The position numbers and the translations under genes were made by a program. DNA of 6,791 nucleotides from Gammaproteobacteria bacterium (GTDB lineage: Bacteria > Pseudomonadota > Gammaproteobacteria > Arenicellales > Arenicellaceae): assembly GCA_003485905.1 (NCBI GenBank), contig DNHK01000324.1:1-6791 (forward strand), written 5' to 3'. Positions within the stretch are counted from its first letter, which is position 1, and the number at the start of each line of letters is the position of its first letter. Below are positions 1 through 6,349 of this stretch, piece after piece. The notes below the pieces were generated by a model. The model was not told the DNA's origin and did no database searches. It was given only the letters and a program-made list of their open reading frames with translations.

Positions 1-251
1 GGCTCGCTGGGCTAATGTTTCGTCGAAACGTGATTTTTATATTGATGTCGCTCGAGGTGATGCTGAACTCTGCAGGCTTAGCATTTGTCGCCGCAGGTAC
101 AGCCTGGGCGCAAGCTGATGGTCAGGTAATGTTTATGTTAATACTTGCGGTCGCTGCCGCAGAAGTATCGGTAGGTTTAGGTTTGGTTCTACAAGTGCAT
201 AAACGCTTTAAGACCTTAGATATGGATCAAGCGCACAAGCTGAACGGATGA
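1..251 (+). CDS. nuoK: NADH-quinone oxidoreductase subunit K (5' end outside window)
   Basis: NuoK is a small membrane subunit of respiratory complex I (NDH-1), related to MrpC/NuoK-type antiporter subunits and part of the proton path of the membrane arm. The frame is open from position 3 (Leu-Ala-Gly-Leu) with no stop before the edge, so the ATG at 15 is an internal Met and the gene begins upstream of the window. The visible [20 protein letters not shown] block is the family signature. Two conserved membrane glutamates are present, at bases 54-56 and 162-164. They lie 36 residues apart, the same spacing as E36 and E72 of E. coli NuoK. By that alignment about 18 N-terminal residues are missing and the full protein would be about 100 residues, the usual length. 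Two of the three expected membrane helices are seen. The stop TGA lies 13 bases before nuoL, so the genes are co-transcribed. Confidence 0.96.
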   Translation, partial: LAGLMFRRNVIFILMSLEVMLNSAGLAFVAAGTAWAQADGQVMFMLILAVAAAEVSVGLGLVLQVHKRFKTLDMDQAHKLNG

Positions 252-264
252 GGTTAAGTATTTA

Positions 265-2121
265 ATGTTACAAAATATCTGGCTAATCCCACTCTTTCCT
301 TTCGTCAGCTCAGTACTATTAATACTGACTGCCGGTCAATTACCACGACGCTTAATAGCGATTATGGGGGCGGGTTCGGTTGGGCTGTCGGCACTCGTGG
401 TGCTAGCAGTTGGTATGCAGTTCATGGAATCTCAAACGCCATACACGCTCACACTCTGGGTTTGGATGCAGATCGGAAACTTTGCCCCCGGTTTCTCATT
501 TTATGTAGACCAACTTACCGTTGTAATGATGTCAGTAATTACTGGCGTTGGCTTTTTGATCCATCTTTATTCGACTGAGTTTATGGATGACGATAGCGAT
601 TACAGCCGCTATTTCGCCTACATGAACATGTTTGTTGCTGCGATGCTGATTCTGGTACTCGCGGATAACCTATTGCTTCTGTATCTCGGCTGGGAAGGCG
701 TAGGTGTATGCAGTTATCTATTGGTTGGCTTCTGGTATAAAGATCCGGTCAACGGCGCAGCTTCTCGCAAAGCATTCGTTATTACCCGAGTTGGCGATAC
801 CGCGATGGCCTTGGGACTGTTTTTACTGTTCACAGAACTAGGGACATTACAAATTCAACCGATGTTGGATGCTGCAAATAGTCGATGGGTAACCGGCGAC
901 ACGATTCCGGCAATAGCGGCATTATTGTTGTTAGGCGGCGCAGTCGGAAAGTCCGCTCAATTACCACTACACACATGGTTACCTGACGCGATGGCAGGCC
1001 CAACACCCGTTAGTGCGTTGATCCACGCTGCGACGATGGTAACAGCTGGTGTATACCTCATTGCCCGAACGCATGGCCTTTTTCTATTAGCGCCAGACGT
1101 TCTAATGTTGGTAGCGTTAGTCGGCCTGTTCACGCTTTTATTGGCTGCGTTCACAGCATTGAATCAAACTGATATCAAACGAATTCTAGCCTACTCTACT
1201 ATTAGTCAAATCGGCTATATGTTTCTAGCGTTAGGCGTTGGCGCCTGGAGCGCAGGTATTTTTCATCTAATGACTCATGCATTTTTCAAGGCGCTATTGT
1301 TTCTTGGCGCAGGTGCAGTTGTTCATTGTCTACACCATGAGCAGAACATATTCAAAATGGGAGGCTTGCGAACTAAGCTACCAGTAGTGTTTTGGAGCTT
1401 TCTGATTGGATCAGCAGCACTCGCCGCATTACCATTTACTTCCGGTTTTTTCAGTAAGGACCAAATTCTTCTCTCAGCATTTGAGCTGCATGGGTCTACA
1501 GGCATCAGTACATGGGTCGGTCCATGGTTATGGGCTGGTGGCTTGGTTGGCGCTATAGTGACTGCAATTTACAGCTTCCGCCTCGTGTTCATAGTATTTT
1601 ATGGTGAAGCCAAAACTGAACCCGATCGACAGCCTGGATGGCGCATGGCCGGCCCACTAAGCTTATTATGCGTATTATCCTTGATCGGTGGCTATTTCGT
1701 TTTGCCATTAGAAAGTGTGTTCCCCGCTGCTGCTGAACATCATGTAAGTCACCTAATCGAGGGGATTTCCATATCGATTCCATTAATCGGCGTGTTTATA
1801 GCCTGGCTTGTTTACTACAAACGTAGCCTACCGGTAGAAGGGTTCACCGAATCGGGTTTCGGTAAAGCTCTACGTAACTTTTGGTACAGTGGCTGGGCTA
1901 TGGACAAGCTTTACGACACCCTACTAGTTAATCCATACACAGGAACCGCAAATGCGATGCGCGGAGAATGGCTAGATAAAATTTACCACGGTGTCGTATC
2001 ACTCTGCCAGGGCTTACATGCCTTGTTGAGCAAGTCTCAAGGCGGGAAAATGCGCTGGTATGCCACCAGCATGGTCTTCGGCCTGATCGTTTTGGTTACC
2101 TTAGTAGGATGGGCGAGCTAA
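265..2121 (+). CDS. nuoL: NADH-quinone oxidoreductase subunit L
   Basis: NuoL is the distal antiporter-like subunit of complex I. It pumps protons in the inner membrane and carries the long lateral amphipathic helix that runs along the membrane arm. The product is 618 residues, close to the E. coli protein (about 613). Known functional residues fall at E. coli positions: Glu144 in LGWEGVG, Asp178 in RVGD, Lys229 just before LPLHTWLPDAMAGPTPVSAL, His254, Lys305 in TDIKR, His334, His338 and Lys342, with the Lys-Asp pair at 398-399 in FFSKDQ. Residues about 525-595 fit the lateral helix region, and the last membrane helix is about 600-616. The ATG at 265 is preceded by GAGG at 250-253 (11-base spacer). 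The N-terminus MLQNIWLIPLFPF is typical. The stop TAA shares one base with the proposed nuoM start. No key residue is missing, so function should be intact. Confidence 0.98.
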   Translation: MLQNIWLIPLFPFVSSVLLILTAGQLPRRLIAIMGAGSVGLSALVVLAVGMQFMESQTPYTLTLWVWMQIGNFAPGFSFYVDQLTVVMMSVITGVGFLIHLYSTEFMDDDSDYSRYFAYMNMFVAAMLILVLADNLLLLYLGWEGVGVCSYLLVGFWYKDPVNGAASRKAFVITRVGDTAMALGLFLLFTELGTLQIQPMLDAANSRWVTGDTIPAIAALLLLGGAVGKSAQLPLHTWLPDAMAGPTPVSALIHAATMVTAGVYLIARTHGLFLLAPDVLMLVALVGLFTLLLAAFTALNQTDIKRILAYSTISQIGYMFLALGVGAWSAGIFHLMTHAFFKALLFLGAGAVVHCLHHEQNIFKMGGLRTKLPVVFWSFLIGSAALAALPFTSGFFSKDQILLSAFELHGSTGISTWVGPWLWAGGLVGAIVTAIYSFRLVFIVFYGEAKTEPDRQPGWRMAGPLSLLCVLSLIGGYFVLPLESVFPAAAEHHVSHLIEGISISIPLIGVFIAWLVYYKRSLPVEGFTESGFGKALRNFWYSGWAMDKLYDTLLVNPYTGTANAMRGEWLDKIYHGVVSLCQGLHALLSKSQGGKMRWYATSMVFGLIVLVTLVGWAS

Positions 2122-2123
2122 TG
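2104..2123 (+). promoter_or_regulatory. nuoM ribosome binding site and TAATG junction
   Basis: AGGA at 2106-2109 and GGG at 2111-2113 precede an ATG at 2121 that overlaps the nuoL stop as TAATG. An in-frame ATG at 2109 would add only four residues (MGEL), has just GG directly against it, and would place the ribosome site inside the gene. The nuoM/nuoN junction uses the same TAATG arrangement, so 2121 is the better start and translation of nuoM is probably coupled to nuoL. Confidence 0.7.
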
Positions 2124-3641
2124 TTGTTGTTAAATCTTATCCTCATATTACTTATTGGCGGTGCGATTGCTTGGTGGTCCGAACGTTTAGGTACACACCT
2201 ACCAAGATTGATTGCAGTATTCGTCGTTTTAATTGATCTAGCGTATCTGTTGAATTATCTGGCTGGTATCCCGCTAGAACAACTATCTGTGGTACCCGAC
2301 GCGGCAGACCCTTCCAGTTGGCTTTTAGCTTATCAGCTAGATTGGATTCCGCGTTTTGGAATCAGCTTTCAGTTAGCAATGGATGGGCTCAGTCTGGTTC
2401 TGATTTTATTAACTCTAGTGCTCGGTGTGATTGCTATCATTTCTTCGTGGAATGAGAAGAACGACCGGCAGGGATTTTTTCAAGCCAATATTCTATGGAC
2501 TCTTGCTGGAGTAATTGGTGTATTCCTAGCGATGGATCTATTCCTGTTCTTCCTATTCTGGGAAGTAATGCTGGTTCCAATGTATCTGCTAATCGCAATT
2601 TGGGGCCACGAAGGCAAAGCCTACGCGTCGATGAAGTTTTTTATATTCACGCAATTCAGTGGGCTACTAATGCTATTAGCCATCCTTGTGCTTGCGATAC
2701 TGCATCACAATGCCACCGGCATATATAGCTTTAGCTATTTTGATTTACTCGCCACACCAATTGAAAGCGGTATGGCACACTGGCTAATGCTTGGGTTTTT
2801 TATAGCCTTCGTTGTCAAGCTACCAGGGTTTCCATTTCATACTTGGTTGCCCGATGCCCACACGCAAGCCCCTACCGCTGGTAGCGTAATCCTTGCTGGT
2901 ATTTTGCTTAAGACTGGTGCGTACGGACTGATTCGTTTCACAGTTCCGCTATTTCCTGAAGCCGCACTAGATTTTGCTCCGACGGCTATGTTCCTTGGTG
3001 TTGCAGGCGTAATTTACGGTGCGGTGCTGGCGTTTTCCCAATCTGACTTTAAACGTCTCGTCGCATACAGCAGTGTTAGCCATATGGGGTTTGTATTGTT
3101 GGGAGTATTTGCCTGGAATTCCTTAGCCTTGCAAGGAGCCGTCATGCAAATGGTCGCTCACGGATTTAGTACCGCGGCACTGTTTATGATTGCCGGTGCA
3201 CTACAGCAACGGTTACATACAAGAGATATGAGTAAAATGGGCGGCCTATGGCATCACATGCCTCGCATGGGAGCAGTAGCTCTATTTTTCGCATTAGCCT
3301 CACTTGGTATGCCCGGCGTCGGCAATTTTGTGGCAGAGTTTTTAGTGCTGCTAGGACTGTTTGCAGTTAATCCTTGGATGACCGCAGCTGCCGCATTAGG
3401 ACTTATTACCGCTGCCGTCTATTCACTAATAATGATGCAGCGCGCCTTTTATGGAAAACCAGATACAGATCTCGTCGTCACGGATTTCGCCTGGCTTGAA
3501 ATGACCGCTATGGCGATCATGATCGTTGCACTGGTATGGCTTGGACTTTATCCGCAACCAGTGTTTGATATGGTGCAACCCGTGCTAGATAGTTTGTCCA
3601 ATGTAGTTAGTAGCACTTCAGCCGCGGTAGGAGCACAATAA
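2121..3641 (+). CDS. nuoM: NADH-quinone oxidoreductase subunit M
   Basis: NuoM is the central antiporter-like proton-pumping subunit of the complex I membrane arm. From the ATG at 2121 the product is 506 residues, in line with E. coli NuoM (about 509). Its N-terminus (MLLLNLILILLIGG, then SERLGTHLPR) matches the family start without extra residues. Proton-path residues are all present: Glu148 in LFWEVMLVPMYLLI, Lys233 before LPGFPFHTWLPDAHTQAPTA, Lys264 in LLKTGAYGL, His321 in SSVSHMGF, His347 in VAHGFSTAALF and Glu406 in NFVAEF. From Lys233 onward they sit one position before their E. coli equivalents (K234, K265, H322, H348, E407). About 14 membrane helices are expected. The end overlaps nuoN by one base (TAATG). 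A four-residue longer form starting at 2109 is possible but less likely. Confidence 0.97.
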   Translation: MLLLNLILILLIGGAIAWWSERLGTHLPRLIAVFVVLIDLAYLLNYLAGIPLEQLSVVPDAADPSSWLLAYQLDWIPRFGISFQLAMDGLSLVLILLTLVLGVIAIISSWNEKNDRQGFFQANILWTLAGVIGVFLAMDLFLFFLFWEVMLVPMYLLIAIWGHEGKAYASMKFFIFTQFSGLLMLLAILVLAILHHNATGIYSFSYFDLLATPIESGMAHWLMLGFFIAFVVKLPGFPFHTWLPDAHTQAPTAGSVILAGILLKTGAYGLIRFTVPLFPEAALDFAPTAMFLGVAGVIYGAVLAFSQSDFKRLVAYSSVSHMGFVLLGVFAWNSLALQGAVMQMVAHGFSTAALFMIAGALQQRLHTRDMSKMGGLWHHMPRMGAVALFFALASLGMPGVGNFVAEFLVLLGLFAVNPWMTAAAALGLITAAVYSLIMMQRAFYGKPDTDLVVTDFAWLEMTAMAIMIVALVWLGLYPQPVFDMVQPVLDSLSNVVSSTSAAVGAQ

Positions 3642-5110
3642 TGGAGACTGGAATTCAAGCACTATTAGCTCCCCTAGTCGTATCAATTGTTGCGCTTGTA
3701 TTGATGATGCAAATTGCATTTAAGCGCCACGCGACATTTTCTTGGTTACTCGGTTGCAGCGGATTTATCCTAGCCCTTCTGGCCCTAAAACCGATGGCCG
3801 AAATTACACCGCAAACGGTGACACCACTATTGGTGTCAGATCAATACAGCGTCTTTTTTAGCGCGTTGATCCTATTAACAGGCCTAATTACTACCTTATT
3901 AGCAAAAGACTATTTAAAGAACCGTACGGGCGAAAACGAAGAGTTTTATCTACTGCTTTTATTGTCCTCCCTAGGTGCTTTAATTTTAGTTTCTGCAACT
4001 CACGTCGCCTCTTTTTTACTGGGCATGGAGTTACTGGGCGTAGCCCTTTACGCGCTGATTGCTTACCCAGAACGCGGCAAACTGCCCTTAGAGGCTGCGA
4101 TTAAATACTTGATACTATCAGGAGCCGCCTCCGCGATATTATTGTTCGGTTTCGCTCTAATCTATGCCGTTCTAGGAACGCTTTCTTTTGCCGGAATTGG
4201 GCAAGCCTTGAACAGTACAATAGCCGAAGACCAGCAGTTGTTGTTTCTTATGGGAACAGCAATGATCTTTACTGGTATCGGCTTTAAATTGTCACTTGTA
4301 CCTTTTCATATGTGGACGCCAGATGTTTATCAAGGCTCGCTAGCGCCCGTTACCGGATTTTTAGCGACTATATCTAAAGGCGCTATTTTTGCCGCTCTAC
4401 TCAGATTGTTTATTGATGCTGAGCTCTACCAGCATCAAGCTCTAATGCTAAGCCTATCTGCGTTGGCAATCGCATCGATGTTGGTGGGTAATCTACTAGC
4501 CTTAAGGCAAGATAATCTCAAGCGGATTCTCGCATACTCTTCAATAGCCCATATTGGCTATCTGCTTATCACGCTAATTGTATATGGTGTTTTACAACAA
4601 CCTGGACTAGCAGTAGAAGCGGCAACTTTCTACCTAACCGCGTACATCGTCACGTCGTTGGCAGCGTTTTCACTGTTAAGTATTATTTCTAGTAACACCA
4701 AAGACACCGAACTTGACGATATCAGTCAAATTCAAGGCCTGTTTTGGCGTCAGCCGATCTTAGCGCTAATGCTAATGGTCGCGCTTCTCTCACTGGCCGG
4801 AATTCCGCTAACTGCTGGGTTTATTGGGAAATTTTACATATTTACTGCAGGAATCGAAGGTAGCCTATGGGTGTTACTAGCTGCGCTAGTAATTGGTAGT
4901 GGCATTAGCATTTATTATTATCTCCGCATTATCTTTCAAATGACTATGAAAGTGCCGGTTAGTGAATCAGCTTCCTCTGCGCTGGACCCAGTAACAACCC
5001 CACTGTCGCTAGTATCAAAATTTGTGGTCTGTTTGTTGATATTCATGATGTTATATCTAGGTGTATTGCCACAAACATTAATGCAGTATTTAGGCGGATT
5101 GTCTTTGTAG
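3641..5110 (+). CDS. nuoN: NADH-quinone oxidoreductase subunit N
   Basis: NuoN is the antiporter-like subunit nearest NuoK in complex I and the usual last gene of a nuo operon. The product is 489 residues (E. coli about 485). Conserved charged residues of the proton channel are seen: Glu130 in LGMELLGV, Lys155 in AIKYLILSG, Lys216 before LSLVPFHMWTPDVYQG, Lys246 in TISKGAIFAA, His304 in SIAHIGYLL and Lys397 in FIGKFYIF. These correspond to E133, K158, K217, K247, H305 and K395 of the E. coli protein. The ATG overlaps the nuoM stop in TAATG and has a good ribosome site, GTAGGAG at 3627-3633, seven bases upstream. A clear T-rich intrinsic terminator does not follow the TAG, so transcription may continue into the next gene. 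Confidence 0.98.
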   Translation: METGIQALLAPLVVSIVALVLMMQIAFKRHATFSWLLGCSGFILALLALKPMAEITPQTVTPLLVSDQYSVFFSALILLTGLITTLLAKDYLKNRTGENEEFYLLLLLSSLGALILVSATHVASFLLGMELLGVALYALIAYPERGKLPLEAAIKYLILSGAASAILLFGFALIYAVLGTLSFAGIGQALNSTIAEDQQLLFLMGTAMIFTGIGFKLSLVPFHMWTPDVYQGSLAPVTGFLATISKGAIFAALLRLFIDAELYQHQALMLSLSALAIASMLVGNLLALRQDNLKRILAYSSIAHIGYLLITLIVYGVLQQPGLAVEAATFYLTAYIVTSLAAFSLLSIISSNTKDTELDDISQIQGLFWRQPILALMLMVALLSLAGIPLTAGFIGKFYIFTAGIEGSLWVLLAALVIGSGISIYYYLRIIFQMTMKVPVSESASSALDPVTTPLSLVSKFVVCLLIFMMLYLGVLPQTLMQYLGGLSL

Positions 5111-5133
5111 ATTAGCGGAACTATTTGCCGCAA

Positions 5134-5159
5134 TATATACGGTAGCCAAACCGTATATA
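5134..5159. repeat. Perfect 10-bp inverted repeat after nuoN
   Basis: TATATACGGT (5134-5143) and ACCGTATATA (5150-5159) are exact reverse complements separated by the 6-base AGCCAA. The element lies 23 bases after the nuoN stop and 47 bases before the next gene. No T-run follows on either side, so it is not a standard intrinsic terminator. It could be a two-fold symmetric operator, or an RNA hairpin that protects the 3' end of the nuo message; the sequence does not decide between these. A weaker GCGG/CCGC pair (5115-5118, 5128-5131) lies just before it. Confidence 0.75.
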
Positions 5160-5206
5160 CACAAAGAATAACGAGATTTATCGCGAGAAAGAGGAAACCA
5201 CCAGAC

Positions 5207-5629
5207 ATGCTACGTTCAGTTGATATGCAAGACTACATGTTGCGTAACCCACCCACAGTTAAAACTGACGACAATCTTTTCGATGCTATCCATATTATTC
5301 TAGCTTCTAGAATATCAGGGGTATGTGTTATCGATGGCAGCAGCAGATTGGTTGGGATGCTTTCAGAAATGGACTGCTTAAAAGGAATCTTGAGTTCTGT
5401 TTATAATGAATTGCCAGCTGGAAGCGTTGAGGAATTCATGTCCAGCGAAGTAGTGACGGTTTCTCTGCACGATAATATTGTTGATGTGGCAAGCGACATG
5501 CTTAAACATAAACAGAGACGTCGACCAGTATTAGATCAGAATGGAACCTTGATTGGACAGGTGTCGTGTCGACAATTACTTCGAGCAGCAAAGGAATTTG
5601 CTCTTCCTGAAGATCCTACCGAGTATTAG
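5207..5629 (+). CDS. Two-CBS-domain protein
   Basis: The 140-residue soluble protein is almost entirely a tandem pair of CBS domains (a Bateman module), at about residues 9-62 and 75-128. Each has the usual pattern: a DYM or EFM entry, a threonine/valine stretch (NPPTVKTDDNLFDAIHIIL; SSEVVTVSLHDNIVDVA), a basic or polar turn before the second strand (SRISGVCVID; KQRRRPVLD), and a closing G-x-(L)S-E/R-x-D/Q motif (VGMLSEMDCLKGIL; IGQVSCRQLLRAA). Bateman modules commonly bind adenosine nucleotides and regulate a partner, but no effector domain is fused here, so ligand and partner are unknown. No signal peptide or membrane segment is visible. AGAGGA at 5190-5195 lies 11 bases before the ATG. A later Met at residue 7 (MQDYM) could also serve, but the longer start keeps the residues that usually precede the first CBS domain. 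It reads in the nuo direction after a 96-base gap. Confidence 0.93.
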   Translation: MLRSVDMQDYMLRNPPTVKTDDNLFDAIHIILASRISGVCVIDGSSRLVGMLSEMDCLKGILSSVYNELPAGSVEEFMSSEVVTVSLHDNIVDVASDMLKHKQRRRPVLDQNGTLIGQVSCRQLLRAAKEFALPEDPTEY

Positions 5630-5657
5630 CCTAACTGCAGTTTCTCAATAACCCACC

Positions 5658-5685
5658 AGGAATCAAGCACAGACACTTGATTCTT
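5658..5685. repeat. Hairpin built from GAATCAAG / CTTGATTC
   Basis: GAATCAAG (5660-5667) and CTTGATTC (5676-5683) are perfect reverse complements around an 8-base loop. The stem extends outwards by a G-T wobble (5659/5684) and an A-T pair (5658/5685). It starts 29 bases after the CBS gene stop. No T-run follows, so termination by itself is unlikely. It may be a transcript-end hairpin or a symmetric protein site. Confidence 0.6.
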
Positions 5686-5790
5686 AGCGACTAACCACCC
5701 GTCGGTAGTTTCGCTTGGTTTGTCGGATTGAAATTCATTATTCGCACGCTTAATCGGCGGAAACTCGATGCGCTTGTCACTTGATTCTTA
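5674..5790 (+). repeat. 13-bp direct repeat CACTTGATTCTTA, two copies
   Basis: The identical 13-mer occurs at 5674-5686 and 5778-5790, 104 bases apart from start to start. The first copy forms the right arm of the hairpin at 5658-5685, so the core octamer CTTGATTC appears three times in the gap, once inverted. The spacing is close to ten helical turns, which would suit binding sites on one face of the DNA, though this could be chance. Confidence 0.6.
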
Positions 5791-5903
5791 AATACAACTT
5801 TTCTTATGCCTCCTAAGCCCACCATGATAAGATAAGTGCGCGAGTTGTAATCGCAAAACCAGCTGTACACATGGTCTCTTAAACATACTTTGAGGATTAA
5901 AAT

Positions 5904-6212
5904 ATGAATGTTGGAAAAATCTTACTAATTGTCTTACTAGTAATTTCTGTAGCATCCGCGTTCGTCGGTGTTCCCTATCTAGGTCTACTACTTGCTTTAG
6001 GTGGCCTTGTTTATGGAGTGATTGCCGTCGATGATGACAGAAAGGTGTATTTCCTAGTAATGGCCGTAGCGCTGGCAACCGCCAGCGGCTCTCTAAGCGC
6101 TATTCCGGTCGCTGGAGAATACTTAACCACCATGCTGACTTCTCTGAGTGGTGGTGCAAGCGCCGCTGCCATAGGCGTCATTGTCAAAGGCATTGTCGAT
6201 CGTTTAACGTAG
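5904..6212 (+). CDS. Small membrane protein of unknown function
   Basis: I do not recognise a named family for this 102-residue protein. It is strongly hydrophobic. A short N-terminus with one lysine (MNVGK) leads into a helix at about 5-22, then a second at about 24-42 rich in Gly and Leu. A charged loop DDDRK (43-47) separates this from a third helix at about 48-66. A Gly/Ala/Ser-rich segment at about 82-97, which may be a fourth membrane or re-entrant segment, is followed by the basic tail KGIVDRLT. The first segment could also be read as a signal anchor; no clear cleavage site or lipobox cysteine is present. GAGGA at 5892-5896 lies seven bases before the ATG, a very good ribosome site. 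A strong terminator follows the stop by about 23 bases, so this is probably a single-gene transcript. The clean ribosome site, terminator and patterned hydrophobicity support a real gene. Confidence 0.85.
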   Translation: MNVGKILLIVLLVISVASAFVGVPYLGLLLALGGLVYGVIAVDDDRKVYFLVMAVALATASGSLSAIPVAGEYLTTMLTSLSGGASAAAIGVIVKGIVDRLT

Positions 6213-6235
6213 AGACTGTACGACGTTAATTTAAG

Positions 6236-6260
6236 GGCCCGCTACTTGCGGGCCTTTTTT
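6236..6260 (+). terminator. Rho-independent terminator after the small membrane protein gene
   Basis: GGCCCGC (6236-6242) pairs perfectly with GCGGGCC (6248-6254) around the loop TACTT and is followed at once by six T (6255-6260). The 7-bp all-GC stem plus T-run is a textbook intrinsic terminator for the + strand gene ending at 6212. Upstream AAG can pair with the first Ts. Read from the minus strand, the hairpin is followed by CTTAAATT, a weaker tract, so it may also partly stop the convergent deacetylase transcript. Confidence 0.93.
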
Positions 6261-6275
6261 ATACCATTAGCTTTT

Positions 6276-6299
6276 TATTAAACTCTTTATTGAACTCTT
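6276..6299. repeat. Tandem 12-bp imperfect repeat
   Basis: TATTAAACTCTT (6276-6287) is directly followed by TATTGAACTCTT (6288-6299), with 11 of 12 bases identical. It lies in the AT-rich stretch between the two convergent genes, which otherwise shows no gene or obvious signal. It is probably a slippage duplication without function. Confidence 0.6.
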
Positions 6300-6349
6300 C
6301 ATTTCAATATTCAACTTAATGGCGTCGCGTGACATTCAACAACAGAATC

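Larger units (their letters stand above)
5630..5903. other. 274-base gap without a convincing gene
   Basis: Between the CBS gene and the small membrane-protein gene no start-to-stop reading frame with a ribosome site is seen on either strand. The stretch contains the CTTGATTC repeats listed separately and a tandem GATAAGATAAG at 5826-5836. On the minus strand one frame is open for 53 codons (5626-5787) but has no ATG, GTG or TTG start. A promoter for the gene at 5904 should lie here or a little upstream. I could not find a well-spaced pair of -35 and -10 boxes close to consensus; TTGTAA (5845-5850) with TACACA (5866-5871) is the best of poor candidates. Confidence 0.6.

Noticed and set aside
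15..17. ATG at 15 as the start of nuoK
   Set aside because: The frame is open to the window edge, and the preceding Leu-Ala-Gly-Leu plus alignment of both glutamates show that it is an internal Met.
957..1783. Minus-strand open frames of about 60-65 codons inside nuoL
   Set aside because: They lie wholly opposite strongly conserved nuoL sequence, have no ribosome sites and encode no recognisable protein.
2495..2728. Out-of-frame + strand 77-codon frame inside nuoM
   Set aside because: It overlaps the conserved NuoM Glu148 region in another frame and has low-quality, protein-unlike composition.
5134..5159. Intrinsic terminator for the nuo operon at the inverted repeat
   Set aside because: The arms are AT-rich and no T-run follows, so it was kept only as an inverted repeat.
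4936..5208. Minus-strand 90-codon frame over the nuoN end and the following gap
   Set aside because: Mostly antisense to nuoN; it would begin at the very start of the CBS gene, with no ribosome site and no recognisable motif.
5788..6193. Minus-strand frames opposite the small membrane-protein gene
   Set aside because: The + strand gene has a good ribosome site, terminator and membrane pattern; the antisense frames have none of these.
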